A stretch of DNA of 64,000 nucleotides from UBA6170 sp942491385 (lineage in GTDB: Bacteria > Chloroflexota > Anaerolineae > Anaerolineales > Anaerolineaceae): assembly GCA_942491385.1 (NCBI GenBank), contig CALOAF010000004.1, positions 248,001-312,000 on the forward strand, written 5' to 3'. Below are positions 43,071 through 51,238 of the stretch, in pieces. Below the pieces are notes generated by a model. That model was given only the letters and a program-made list of their open reading frames with translations. It was not told where the DNA came from and did not search any database. Within the stretch, counting starts at the first letter, position 1. Every line of letters begins with the position of its first letter. The position numbers and the translations under genes are program-made.

Positions 43071-43877
43071 ATGAATATTTTTTCTGAATTAGATGAAATT
43101 GAGTCCAAAAGCCTAACGGCTGTATTATGTATTGTTACCTCAACGCGAGGCTCCACGCCGCGGCATGCTGGTTCGAAAATGATTGTTTATCCTGATGGCC
43201 GCATTGTAGGTACGGTAGGGGGAGGTGAAATAGAATCACTCTGCATTTCTGAAGCGATTAAATTAATTGAGAAAGGTATTACTACAACGCTACAATACAA
43301 ATTGGTGAATCCTGATTTAGGAGACCCCGGAATTTGTGGTGGGGAAGTGGATATTTATCTTGAAGTGATTGGGAAAAAACCAAAAATTTTGATCTTTGGA
43401 GCAGGACATGTTGGAAAACAATTATCCTTTTTAGCCAATTGGTTGGGATTTGAAGTTTTCGTAATTGATGATCGAGAGGAATTGCTCTCCGAAAGCAATT
43501 TTCCGAACGCAGCGCACTGTTTTGTTACATTGGAGAAGTTGTTAGAAAATTACTCGATAGTTGAATCAAACGACACGTTTGTTGTGATGACGACCAGAAG
43601 TTTGGAAATTGACGTAAAAAACATACCATGCATATTGAAATTCAATCCACTATATTTGGGTGTTATCGGATCCAAAAAACGCTGGATTAAAACAACAGAA
43701 TTATTATTAAAAGATGGTATAGTGGAACATGAAATAGAAAAAATTTACTCTCCAATAGGTTTGGATCTTCGGTGTGAAACGCCAGAGGAAATCTCCCTGT
43801 CAATTATGGCAGAAATATTAAAGGTAAAAAATAATGCCATTGGAGAGAGCTTGAAATTTTATCGGAGGAAATCTTGA
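43071..43877 (+). CDS. xdhC: XdhC/CoxF family molybdenum-enzyme maturation protein
   Basis: This 268-residue accessory protein binds the Mo cofactor, promotes its sulfuration and loads it into the hydroxylase. The N-terminal XdhC/CoxI domain has VTSTRGSTPRHAGSKMIVYPDGRIVGTVGGGEIE in residues 24-57. The C-terminal Rossmann-like half starts with KILIFGAGHVGKQLSFLANWLGFEVFVIDDRE, then YLGVIGSKKRW and GLDLRCETPEEISLSIMAEIL, all normal for the family. No ribosome site is near the ATG; AAGGA lies about 25 bases up. It overlaps the fused subunit gene by four bases. It is the first gene after a terminator and hence probably the operon head. Confidence 0.92.
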   Translation: MNIFSELDEIESKSLTAVLCIVTSTRGSTPRHAGSKMIVYPDGRIVGTVGGGEIESLCISEAIKLIEKGITTTLQYKLVNPDLGDPGICGGEVDIYLEVIGKKPKILIFGAGHVGKQLSFLANWLGFEVFVIDDREELLSESNFPNAAHCFVTLEKLLENYSIVESNDTFVVMTTRSLEIDVKNIPCILKFNPLYLGVIGSKKRWIKTTELLLKDGIVEHEIEKIYSPIGLDLRCETPEEISLSIMAEILKVKNNAIGESLKFYRRKS

Positions 43878-45283
43878 TGTGGAATAAGTACTACAATGTT
43901 ACCTCATTAGGCGAAGCCCTGGAGTTGCTCGATCAACTTCAGGGACAATCTAGAATTGTTGCTGGTGCAACTGATTTAATTATTGAATTTGAAAGAGGCC
44001 TCAGAAAAACCACAAATATTTTGATTGATATCACCAGAATTGAGGGACTTAATCAAATTACATTAGACGAAGATTTAAATATTCACATTGGTCCTCTCGT
44101 TACTCACAACGATGTTGCAGCCTCAAAAATTATTCAGGAACAAGCTTTACCCCTGGCGCAATCAGCCTGGGAAGTCGGATCACCACAAATTCGAAACCGC
44201 GGAACAATTGCTGGAAATTTGATAACCGCCTCTCCCGCCAATGATACAATCACACCCTTATTTGCCTTACAAGCCAGATTGGTGTTAACCTCTATTCATG
44301 GTCAAAGGGTTGTACCTATCGAAGAATTTTATTTAGGTGTTAGAAAAACCAAATTACAACCGAATGAGATCTTGACAGACATATTTTTCCCGGCATTAGA
44401 TTCCTATAAAAAAGGGTATTTTATAAAATTTGCTCTGAGAAGAGCACAAGCAATTTCATTGGTAAATGTAGCAGTCATATGTGAAATGGAAAAAGAATTA
44501 ATAAAAGGTGCAAAGATTACTTTGGGAGCAGTTGCCCCTGTCATCATTCATGCAGAAGAAGCTGAGCAATTTCTGGTTGGTAAAAAATTATCGGACGACA
44601 TCATTAATGAAGCAGCAAAACTAACTCAAAAAGCTGCAAGACCAATTTCCGACGTCAGAGGTTCGGCTTCTTACCGGAAAACAATGGTAAAAGTCATTAC
44701 AAAGCGAGCATTATTAGCGATATCTTCTGCAGAAGGCGATAAGAATCTTCCAAAGGATCCGGTTGTTTTAGACGATCATAGCCAATTTCCAGTTTTGGAA
44801 ACCAAATCACAACATACTGAAAAAGAAGGGATAATTGCCACTCACATTAATGGTCAATATTTTGAATTTGAAGGTTGCCAAGCTAAGACCCTATTGGATT
44901 TAATTCGGGAAGATGCTAAGCTTATCGGCACAAAAGAAGGGTGCGCTGAAGGTGAATGTGGTGCCTGTACAGTTTTCTTGGATGGTAAAGCGGTTATGGC
45001 TTGTTTGGTTCCGTCCGCAAGGGCACATCAGGCTCAGATTACAACGATAGAAGGAATAAAAACATTCGGAGTAAAACACATTGTTCAGGATTTATTTATC
45101 CAGGAGGGTGCGGTTCAGTGCGGTTATTGCACACCAGGATTTGTTATGTCTGCGGTTAAATTACTTGAAGAAAAACCGACTCCTTCACAATTGGAAATAA
45201 AACAAGCAATATCTGGAAATTTATGTAGATGTACGGGGTATTACAAAATTATTTCAGCGATTGAAAAATCGGCAAAAATATAA
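43874..45283 (+). CDS. Molybdenum hydroxylase FAD subunit fused to the 2Fe-2S subunit
   Basis: This 469-residue protein joins two subunits that are usually separate (CoxM/XdhB-like and CoxS/XdhC-like iron-sulfur). Residues 1-285 form the FAD-binding domain with AGATDLIIE (30-38) and RNRGTIAGNLITASPAND (107-124). A linker of about 35 residues leads to a plant-type 2Fe-2S domain with Cys357, Cys362, Cys365 and Cys377. The helical second cluster domain has Cys416, Cys419, Cys451 and Cys453 (QCGYCTPG and NLCRCTGY). The order FAD then FeS is the reverse of eukaryotic xanthine dehydrogenase. It transfers electrons from the Mo site to FAD and then an acceptor. The start overlaps xdhC. Confidence 0.93.
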   Translation: MMWNKYYNVTSLGEALELLDQLQGQSRIVAGATDLIIEFERGLRKTTNILIDITRIEGLNQITLDEDLNIHIGPLVTHNDVAASKIIQEQALPLAQSAWEVGSPQIRNRGTIAGNLITASPANDTITPLFALQARLVLTSIHGQRVVPIEEFYLGVRKTKLQPNEILTDIFFPALDSYKKGYFIKFALRRAQAISLVNVAVICEMEKELIKGAKITLGAVAPVIIHAEEAEQFLVGKKLSDDIINEAAKLTQKAARPISDVRGSASYRKTMVKVITKRALLAISSAEGDKNLPKDPVVLDDHSQFPVLETKSQHTEKEGIIATHINGQYFEFEGCQAKTLLDLIREDAKLIGTKEGCAEGECGACTVFLDGKAVMACLVPSARAHQAQITTIEGIKTFGVKHIVQDLFIQEGAVQCGYCTPGFVMSAVKLLEEKPTPSQLEIKQAISGNLCRCTGYYKIISAIEKSAKI

Positions 45284-45303
45284 TTTGTTAAAGAGAGGGA
45301 TTT

Positions 45304-45672
45304 ATGTCTAGAAATGATACTTATGAGCACAAACGCCCGGTGACAGACGATAAAATATACATTCATCCCATCTGGCGTGGTATTGGGTTTGCCTTACTGA
45401 TTTTGGCACCCATCATGGGGTACTTTGCAGCGATATTATTGATTGATCTTAATAGAGTTAATAAGTGGATTCCTATACCAAGAGATTTATTAATTTCTGG
45501 GACTGATCCATACTTATTGATAAAAATAATCATCACAATTGTGGTTGCTTTTTTGATTTTTTTATTATTTCAATTAATTACATTCTTCTTGTATAAAATT
45601 GCAGGTCCTTCCCAATATGGTCCTTTAGATGTTCCAAGAGTTGCCTATCGCGGGAAAAAATATAAACGATAA
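45304..45672 (+). CDS. Small two-helix membrane protein within the hydroxylase operon
   Basis: This 122-residue protein is not recognised. It has two hydrophobic helices (about 25-48 and 77-97), a polar N-terminal tail rich in charged residues (about 24 residues) and a C-terminal tail ending KKYKR. No cofactor motif is visible. AGAGAGG lies upstream of the ATG. It is 20 bases after the fused FAD/FeS gene and 17 bases before the Mo subunit gene. It may anchor the hydroxylase to the membrane or pass electrons to a membrane acceptor; this is inference from position only. Confidence 0.7.
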   Translation: MSRNDTYEHKRPVTDDKIYIHPIWRGIGFALLILAPIMGYFAAILLIDLNRVNKWIPIPRDLLISGTDPYLLIKIIITIVVAFLIFLLFQLITFFLYKIAGPSQYGPLDVPRVAYRGKKYKR

Positions 45673-45689
45673 AAGTTAAATGAGGTTCT

Positions 45690-47909
45690 ATGGAAATTGG
45701 AAAAATCCTTACAAGAGTTGACGCAGAAGCAAAAGTAACTGGTGAGGCTTTATATCCTGGGGATATAAACTTAGATAACCAGCTTTATATGAAAACTTTG
45801 TTTGCAAATAGACCGCATGCAATTATTAAAAGCATAGATACCACCGAAGCACAAAAAATCCCTGGTGTTGTGCTGGTTTTGACCGCAAAGGATGTACCGA
45901 ATAATGCGTATGGTTTGGGTATTCAGGATCAGCCTGTGCTTTGTGGTCCTGGATCAAACAAACCTTTTGCTGATCGGGTTAGATGTGTATCAGACCAGGT
46001 TGCAATTGTTGTTGCCGAATCTGCGAATATTGCCTCTAAAGCCCTCAAAACTATCTCGGTTGAATATGAAAGTTTACCAATTATCGGGAACCCTGATGAG
46101 GCGTTAGCAGAGGATGCGATTCTTATTCATCCAGACCGAGATGATAACGTACTGCTCCACTACAAAATTAGAGATGGGGACGTTGAACGAGGATTTGAAG
46201 CTTCTGATGTGATAGTCGAAGGAATTTATGAGACACCTATGCAGGAACATGCCTACCTTCAACCGGAAGCAGGAGTGAGCTACATTGATGAAAATGGGAG
46301 AATTTCCGTTATAGTTGCTGGTCAATGGGTGCATGAAGATCAGGAACAAATAGCACATTCTTTAAATCTTCCTTTGGAAAAAATTCGAGTTATCTATCCA
46401 GCAATCGGAGGCGCATTTGGCGGACGAGAAGACATGTCGGTCCAGATTGTTTTAGCATTGGCTTCCCTCCGACTTTCAGAACAAGGCATCAATCGTCCAG
46501 TTAAAACAGTTTGGTCAAGAGAAGAATCTATCATTGGTCATCACAAACGCCATGCATACAAAATTATTGCCAAATGGGGTGCAAACAAAGAAGGAAAGCT
46601 ACTTGCTGCTGAAGTAAAACTGATCGCAGATGCAGGAGCATTTGCATACACATCGACAAAAGTTCAAGGGAATGCAACTTTAATGTGCACCGGCCCGTAT
46701 GAAATACCCAATGTGAAAGTCGATTCTTATACGGTTTATACAAATAATGTGCCCGGAGGTGCTTTTAGAGGATTTGGCGGACCTCAAGGCGCATTTTCCG
46801 CTGAAATGCAAATCGACAAATTGGCTGAAAAATTGAATCTTGACCCAGTCGAAATTCGCATGCGCAATTTAATCCGTGAAGGTTCCAAATTATCTGTACG
46901 ATCAGTTTTGCCAAAAGGGGTCAGTCTACAAGAAGTGGTTGAAAGATGCGCGCTTGAAGCAGGTTGGAAAGTTGTTGATGGAACGTGGAAGAATCCGAAT
47001 ATTAAAACCTTTTCTGTAAATGGAAAAGTTAAAGGGCTAGGGTTTGCTTGTGGATATAAAAATATTGGATTTTCTTTCGGCGCTCCTGAGGGTTGTTGGG
47101 CGACGATCGAATTAAGAGGTGGCTCAGAGATTGAAAAAGTTATTCTGCATCATGCAGGTGCGGAAGTTGGACAGGGATCGCACACCGCATTCTGTCAGAT
47201 GGCAGCAGAATCGGTCGGAGTTGCGATCGAAAAAGTTGAATTGGTAGCCTCCGATACCAGCTCGAGTGACAATTCTGGGAGTGTATCCGCATCCAGAATG
47301 ACTTTTATGGCTGGGAATGCAATTCTCGGTGCAGGTAAGCTTGCCTTGGAAAAATGGAAAAATGAAGAACGACCAGCAATTGGTAAATATTATTATAAAG
47401 CACCAAGAACAACACCATTTGATAAAGAAACCGGGGAATGTGATCCAAATATTTCCTATGGTTATGTAGCAGAAGCTGTTGAAGCAGATGTTGACCTGGA
47501 TACAGGCGAAGTTCATTTAACAAATGTAATTTGTGTGGACGATGTTGGCAAAGCGATCAATCCAAATTTAGTGGTAGGGCAAATTGAAGGTGCGATCGTC
47601 CAGGCTGCGGGATATGGATTAATGGAGAACTTTGTTCAGGAAAATGGATACGTGAAAACAAGTCAATTATCAACATATTTAATCCCAACAGTTCTTGATA
47701 TTCCAGACAATATTCATTCTATCATCCTCGAACATCCCGATCCAATTGGACCCTGGGGCGCCCGTGGCGTTGGTGAGATGCCATTTATACCCCTGGTACC
47801 AGCAATTACTTCTGCTGTACATGCTGCAACAGGTGTATGGTTCGATCGTTTTCCATTGACTCCTGAAAATATTTTACGAGGTTTAGGGAAAATAGATGAG
47901 GATTTATAA
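45690..47909 (+). CDS. xdhA: Molybdenum hydroxylase large (Mo-binding) subunit, xanthine dehydrogenase family
   Basis: This 739-residue subunit carries the molybdopterin cofactor and the substrate pocket. It has GGAFGGREDMS (240-250), the xanthine dehydrogenase-type GGAFRGFGGPQ (356-366) rather than the AYRCSFR loop of CO dehydrogenase, a GQGSHTAFCQMAAESVG segment near 495 and the catalytic base Glu696 in RGVGEMPFIPL. It oxidises a carbon next to a ring nitrogen or similar group; the arginine and glutamate positions fit purine or other N-heterocycle oxidation. Clustering with yqeB/yqeC suggests the selenium-dependent type. GAGG precedes the ATG. Confidence 0.92.
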   Translation: MEIGKILTRVDAEAKVTGEALYPGDINLDNQLYMKTLFANRPHAIIKSIDTTEAQKIPGVVLVLTAKDVPNNAYGLGIQDQPVLCGPGSNKPFADRVRCVSDQVAIVVAESANIASKALKTISVEYESLPIIGNPDEALAEDAILIHPDRDDNVLLHYKIRDGDVERGFEASDVIVEGIYETPMQEHAYLQPEAGVSYIDENGRISVIVAGQWVHEDQEQIAHSLNLPLEKIRVIYPAIGGAFGGREDMSVQIVLALASLRLSEQGINRPVKTVWSREESIIGHHKRHAYKIIAKWGANKEGKLLAAEVKLIADAGAFAYTSTKVQGNATLMCTGPYEIPNVKVDSYTVYTNNVPGGAFRGFGGPQGAFSAEMQIDKLAEKLNLDPVEIRMRNLIREGSKLSVRSVLPKGVSLQEVVERCALEAGWKVVDGTWKNPNIKTFSVNGKVKGLGFACGYKNIGFSFGAPEGCWATIELRGGSEIEKVILHHAGAEVGQGSHTAFCQMAAESVGVAIEKVELVASDTSSSDNSGSVSASRMTFMAGNAILGAGKLALEKWKNEERPAIGKYYYKAPRTTPFDKETGECDPNISYGYVAEAVEADVDLDTGEVHLTNVICVDDVGKAINPNLVVGQIEGAIVQAAGYGLMENFVQENGYVKTSQLSTYLIPTVLDIPDNIHSIILEHPDPIGPWGARGVGEMPFIPLVPAITSAVHAATGVWFDRFPLTPENILRGLGKIDEDL

Positions 47910-47947
47910 GTCTGACGTCAAATCATTTTGATCTTATGTTGAGGTGA

Positions 47948-48742
47948 ATGATGAAGATTTTAATTCGCGGAGGTGGTGACATCGGAAGTGGTGTAGCCTT
48001 TCGCCTTCAACGAGTAGGTTGGAATGTTGTCATAACCGAAATTACTCAACCTCTGGTTTTACGTCGATCTGTAGCATTCGCCAATGCGATTTACGAGGGT
48101 ACGGTGAATGTAGAAGGAATAATCGCCAGACACATTGAACAATCATGCGAGATTCCTGAATTGATTACAAAGCGCGAAATCCCGGTGGTCATAGCACCGG
48201 ACCAATATACATTTCCTGAATATGTTCCTGATGTAATTGTGGATGCAAGATTGTTAAAGAAAACGGTGAAGTACTCCCTGCTAATAAAACCTATGATCAT
48301 TGGTTTAGGACCCGGCTTTAAAGTAGGTTTGAATTGTCACGCGGTCATTGAAACGAATCGCGGACATTATTTGGGAAGAGCGTTGTGGGCTGGTGAAGCA
48401 ATGGCTGATACGGGTGTACCTGGTACTGTTTCCCGAAAGAGCGACGAGCGTGTTTTGCGTGCTCCTGCTGATGGGTTTATAGAATCAAAAATTCCTATTG
48501 GCACAATTATAAAAAATGGTGAATTGATTGGTTGTGTAGGGGATAAACCGATCCTTGCTCCATTTGGTGGAATCCTACGGGGCTTGATGTACGATGGCAT
48601 TTTCGTCAAAGAAGGAACAAAAATCGGAGATCTGGATCCAAGACTTGATGTGAATTTAATAAACAACATATCCGAAAAAGCATTAGCGATTGCCGGTGGC
48701 GTGTTAGAGGTTATCCTAACCTATCAAAACAATATTAAATGA
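47948..48742 (+). CDS. yqeB: YqeB family selenium-dependent molybdenum hydroxylase maturation protein
   Basis: This protein of about 264 residues belongs to the YqeB/EF2563 family that occurs only with selenium-dependent molybdenum hydroxylases. The N-terminus ILIRGGGDIGSGVAFRLQRVG is a Rossmann-like glycine loop, followed by VVITEITQPLVLRRSVAFANAIYEG, both hallmark stretches. A later GLGPGFKVGLNCHAVIETNRGHYLGRAL and a lipoyl-like RAPADGFIE...GELIGCVG region complete it. Two ATG codons in a row begin the frame; the second (47951) lies at a better distance from GAGG. It overlaps yqeC by four bases. Confidence 0.88.
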   Translation: MMKILIRGGGDIGSGVAFRLQRVGWNVVITEITQPLVLRRSVAFANAIYEGTVNVEGIIARHIEQSCEIPELITKREIPVVIAPDQYTFPEYVPDVIVDARLLKKTVKYSLLIKPMIIGLGPGFKVGLNCHAVIETNRGHYLGRALWAGEAMADTGVPGTVSRKSDERVLRAPADGFIESKIPIGTIIKNGELIGCVGDKPILAPFGGILRGLMYDGIFVKEGTKIGDLDPRLDVNLINNISEKALAIAGGVLEVILTYQNNIK

Positions 48743-49488
48743 GACTTTCATCTTTACAAGTATTTTCAGAATCTGATCAAATTGCCTGGGTGGGAGCTGG
48801 AGGTAAAACCAGCCTTATTTTTTCAGTCGCGAGAGAACTTTTTAATAATAAGTGTTTAATTACAACCACAACTAAAATGGCATTTTCTGAATTGGCATTG
48901 GCTGATCAAACTTTTCAAATGGAAAATCTTGAAGATTTTGCTGTCGATCAATTAAGTAACATTACTCTTGTATATCGTGGATTGGTCGAAAATGAAAAGG
49001 GAAAAATATCTGGTTACGAACAAGATGACCTAATCAAATTATCAGGTGACTTGTACCAACATCAGATTCCATTTATGATCGAGGCTGACGGTTCAAAACA
49101 AAAACCTTGTAAATTTCCACGTTCCCAAGAGCCTAACATTCCGTCGTTTGTTAATAAAGTTTGCGTTGTAGTTGGATTGTCAGCCATTGGTAAACCACTC
49201 AACAATGAATATTTTCATCGCCCGGAAGAGATTGCAAAAGTACTGGATATCTCCTTGGGTGAAGAAATTACGATTGAACACATTTTTTTATTGCTAACAC
49301 ACGCTGAAGGTGGGCTAAAAAATATTCCCTCACGTGCTGAAAAAATTCTATTCTTACATCAAGCTGATAGTTTGGCAAATCCGCATGATATAGATGGGTT
49401 CGCATTAAAGCTCAAAGGTTTTTTTGACCAGATATTATTAAGTAATATTCATGGACCCAGCCTGGAAATCGTCGCACATTGGGGATGA
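48739..49488 (+). CDS. yqeC: YqeC family selenium cofactor-related protein
   Basis: This 249-residue protein, a partner of YqeB in selenium-dependent molybdenum hydroxylase systems, is a P-loop-like protein thought to handle selenium cofactor formation. The N-terminus has WVGAGGKTSLIFSVARELF (about 16-34), a degenerate P-loop; ITTTTKMAFSE and MIEADGSKQKPCKFP (about 112-126) are family hallmarks. It ends with the TGA at 49486-49488, whose reading frame runs straight on into the nucleotidyltransferase that follows. See the separate finding on that junction. Confidence 0.87.
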   Translation: MRLSSLQVFSESDQIAWVGAGGKTSLIFSVARELFNNKCLITTTTKMAFSELALADQTFQMENLEDFAVDQLSNITLVYRGLVENEKGKISGYEQDDLIKLSGDLYQHQIPFMIEADGSKQKPCKFPRSQEPNIPSFVNKVCVVVGLSAIGKPLNNEYFHRPEEIAKVLDISLGEEITIEHIFLLLTHAEGGLKNIPSRAEKILFLHQADSLANPHDIDGFALKLKGFFDQILLSNIHGPSLEIVAHWG

Positions 49489-50061
49489 ATAGGTTGTGTT
49501 TTATTAGCCGCAGGTTCAGGGTCGAGGTTCGGTGGACCAAAACAATTAGCGTATTATAAACACAAAACTTTTATAGAGAACGTGGTTGAAACAACGCAAC
49601 AAGTCAATTTCTACAAGAGTGTCGTTGTGCTAGGTTCATTTTATGAAATAATTTTACCGGTCATTCAAAAGTTTAAAATCAAGACGATAAACAACGTAAA
49701 TTGGGAAGCTGGTCAATCGACCTCAGTAAAATTGGGTGTTTCCTATTTTTTGGATGATCAAATCGAAGCAATATTATTTCTTTTGGTTGATCAACCACAG
49801 ATAACTTCCAGGATGATCAATAACGTACTTAATTTATTCGCCTATCAAAAAGATAAGATTATTGTACATAGCTATAAAGGTCAATATAGGCATCCAATAT
49901 TGTTTTCAAAAAAAATATTTAAGGACTTATTGAATATTCACGGGGAACAGGGTGGGAGACAACTTTTTGAAAGATATTCACCCGTTCAAATAAATTTAGA
50001 AAATGATTTTTTAGCCCTTGACATCGATACAATCAAAGATTTGAAAAATTTGGAATCCTAG
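49489..50061 (+). CDS. MocA-like molybdenum cofactor cytidylyltransferase, start disrupted
   Basis: This protein of about 190 residues belongs to the MobA-like NTP transferase family; context suggests it makes molybdopterin cytosine dinucleotide. The nucleotide loop LLAAGSGSRFGGPKQL lies at 49501-49548 but has no ATG, GTG or TTG before it in frame. Upstream in this frame is only ATA (49489) and then the TGA of yqeC. An ATG at 49485 is one base out of frame: without one A in 49488-49489 the protein would begin MIGCVLLAAGSGS. The first in-frame GTG (49582) would drop the loop. Causes could be a sequence error, a real frameshift mutation, or unusual initiation or recoding. Later motifs IEAILFLLVDQPQIT and RHPILFSKKIF are intact. 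Confidence 0.7.
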   Translation: MGCVLLAAGSGSRFGGPKQLAYYKHKTFIENVVETTQQVNFYKSVVVLGSFYEIILPVIQKFKIKTINNVNWEAGQSTSVKLGVSYFLDDQIEAILFLLVDQPQITSRMINNVLNLFAYQKDKIIVHSYKGQYRHPILFSKKIFKDLLNIHGEQGGRQLFERYSPVQINLENDFLALDIDTIKDLKNLES

Positions 50062-50078
50062 ACCTACGAGAGTAATTT

Positions 50079-50921
50079 ATGTTTCAATGCTGGTTATTTA
50101 AATTTGATGAAGATACTTTAGAACAATATCCAACGACCTATGAAAAACTATCTTTTGAAAAGTTTTTTTTATCTTTGCCAGAAGGGGTTTATACAACATT
50201 GAGAACGGTTGGAAAAAATAAAATTTTCCAATTCAAGTATCACCTCAATCGTTTGATGGAAAGTTATTCTCTTTCAAAAGGAGTGTTTCCATACGATATT
50301 AATAAATTGCGTCCTCCTTTATTTAAAATCATCACCCAATTCCCAGCAGAAGAATTAAGAATCAGAATTTACATTCCCTTAAATTTGCAAAATGAGACCT
50401 ATTTGATTCTTGAAGAACTCACAACTCCTGGAAAATTGGATTACGAAAATGGGGTGAGTGTCAATACAAACAAACTGACTCGAAAGAATCCTAAAGCGAA
50501 ATTAACCTCATTTATTCGAAAGTCTGAAAAAATAAAAAAATTTTGCAAAGACAATTATCTGGAAGAATCAATTATTCTTAGTTCAGGGAACAATTTATTA
50601 GAAGGACTGTCGAGTAATTTTTTTGCCGTTTTGGAAAATGTTATTTACACTGCCGATAAAGAGGTTTTGAGTGGTGCTACACGTGATATTATTCTCGATG
50701 AAGCCTTGAAAGCGGGATATAATATCCATTATTTCCCTATAACCTACGATAAGATTATTGAAATTGATGAAGCATTTATTTCAAGTACCAGTAGGGGATT
50801 ATTACCAATCACAAAAATTGATCACATACAAATTGGAAGTGGAAAACCAGGAAAGATTTCTAAATTTTTAAAGCAAAAATTAAATGAAAGAATGTTTTTG
50901 GAATCTGAAAATATTATTTAA
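50079..50921 (+). CDS. Class IV (branched-chain/ADC lyase-like) aminotransferase
   Basis: This 280-residue PLP enzyme has the fold-type IV layout. The likely PLP lysine is Lys141 (PKAKLTSF), 34 residues before Glu175 of the LLEGLSSNFFAV motif, the same spacing as in branched-chain aminotransferase; GATRDIILDEA closes the cofactor site. Relatives include 4-amino-4-deoxychorismate lyase, D-amino acid and branched-chain aminotransferases; the short N-terminal part and sequence pattern make PabC-like lyase plausible, but I cannot decide. GAGAG precedes the ATG. It follows the MocA-like gene by 17 bases and ends overlapping a converging gene by four bases. Confidence 0.82.
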   Translation: MFQCWLFKFDEDTLEQYPTTYEKLSFEKFFLSLPEGVYTTLRTVGKNKIFQFKYHLNRLMESYSLSKGVFPYDINKLRPPLFKIITQFPAEELRIRIYIPLNLQNETYLILEELTTPGKLDYENGVSVNTNKLTRKNPKAKLTSFIRKSEKIKKFCKDNYLEESIILSSGNNLLEGLSSNFFAVLENVIYTADKEVLSGATRDIILDEALKAGYNIHYFPITYDKIIEIDEAFISSTSRGLLPITKIDHIQIGSGKPGKISKFLKQKLNERMFLESENII

Positions 50922-51238
50922 ATTTCTTCTTCTTCATCTTCCTCGTCGATATCCATTTGTGCCATTTCATCGTCGCTAGTGGATTGATCCTCCAGGTTTA
51001 TATCCGGCATTTCAAGCTGACCGTTTTCCATCAGGGTAATCACTTTCATGGCATTCTCAAAATCTTCGTTTTTTACATATATATTTGCAGAACCTAAGCC
51101 ACCAACGGTTAATCCCAAGGCTACTCCAGCACTCTCCTGATACGCTTTTGATTTTATATTGAAGGATTCCAATAATATTTGAATTGATTTTGCATCTAAT
51201 AAACCATAACTGCGGTAAAGTAATTTATATTCTTTCAT
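50918..51238 (-). CDS. DUF2007-type putative signal transducing protein
   Basis: This 106-residue protein has an N-terminal ferredoxin-like fold (about 2-72) with YKLLYRSYGLLDAKSIQILLESFNIKSKAYQ and the closing IYVKNEDFENAMKVI, the DUF2007 pattern seen in small bacterial proteins next to regulatory genes. The C-terminal 30 residues are strongly acidic (DEEDEEEEI). The function is unknown. It overlaps the MrfB-like gene by four bases and so is probably the last gene of that operon. Its stop region overlaps the aminotransferase gene by four bases on the opposite strand. Confidence 0.8.
   Translation of the reverse strand: MKEYKLLYRSYGLLDAKSIQILLESFNIKSKAYQESAGVALGLTVGGLGSANIYVKNEDFENAMKVITLMENGQLEMPDINLEDQSTSDDEMAQMDIDEEDEEEEI

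Noticed and set aside
49486..49488. Selenocysteine at the TGA between yqeC and the transferase
   Set aside because: YqeC ends at a natural point, no SECIS-like hairpin is evident just downstream, and a one-base frameshift explains the missing start more simply.
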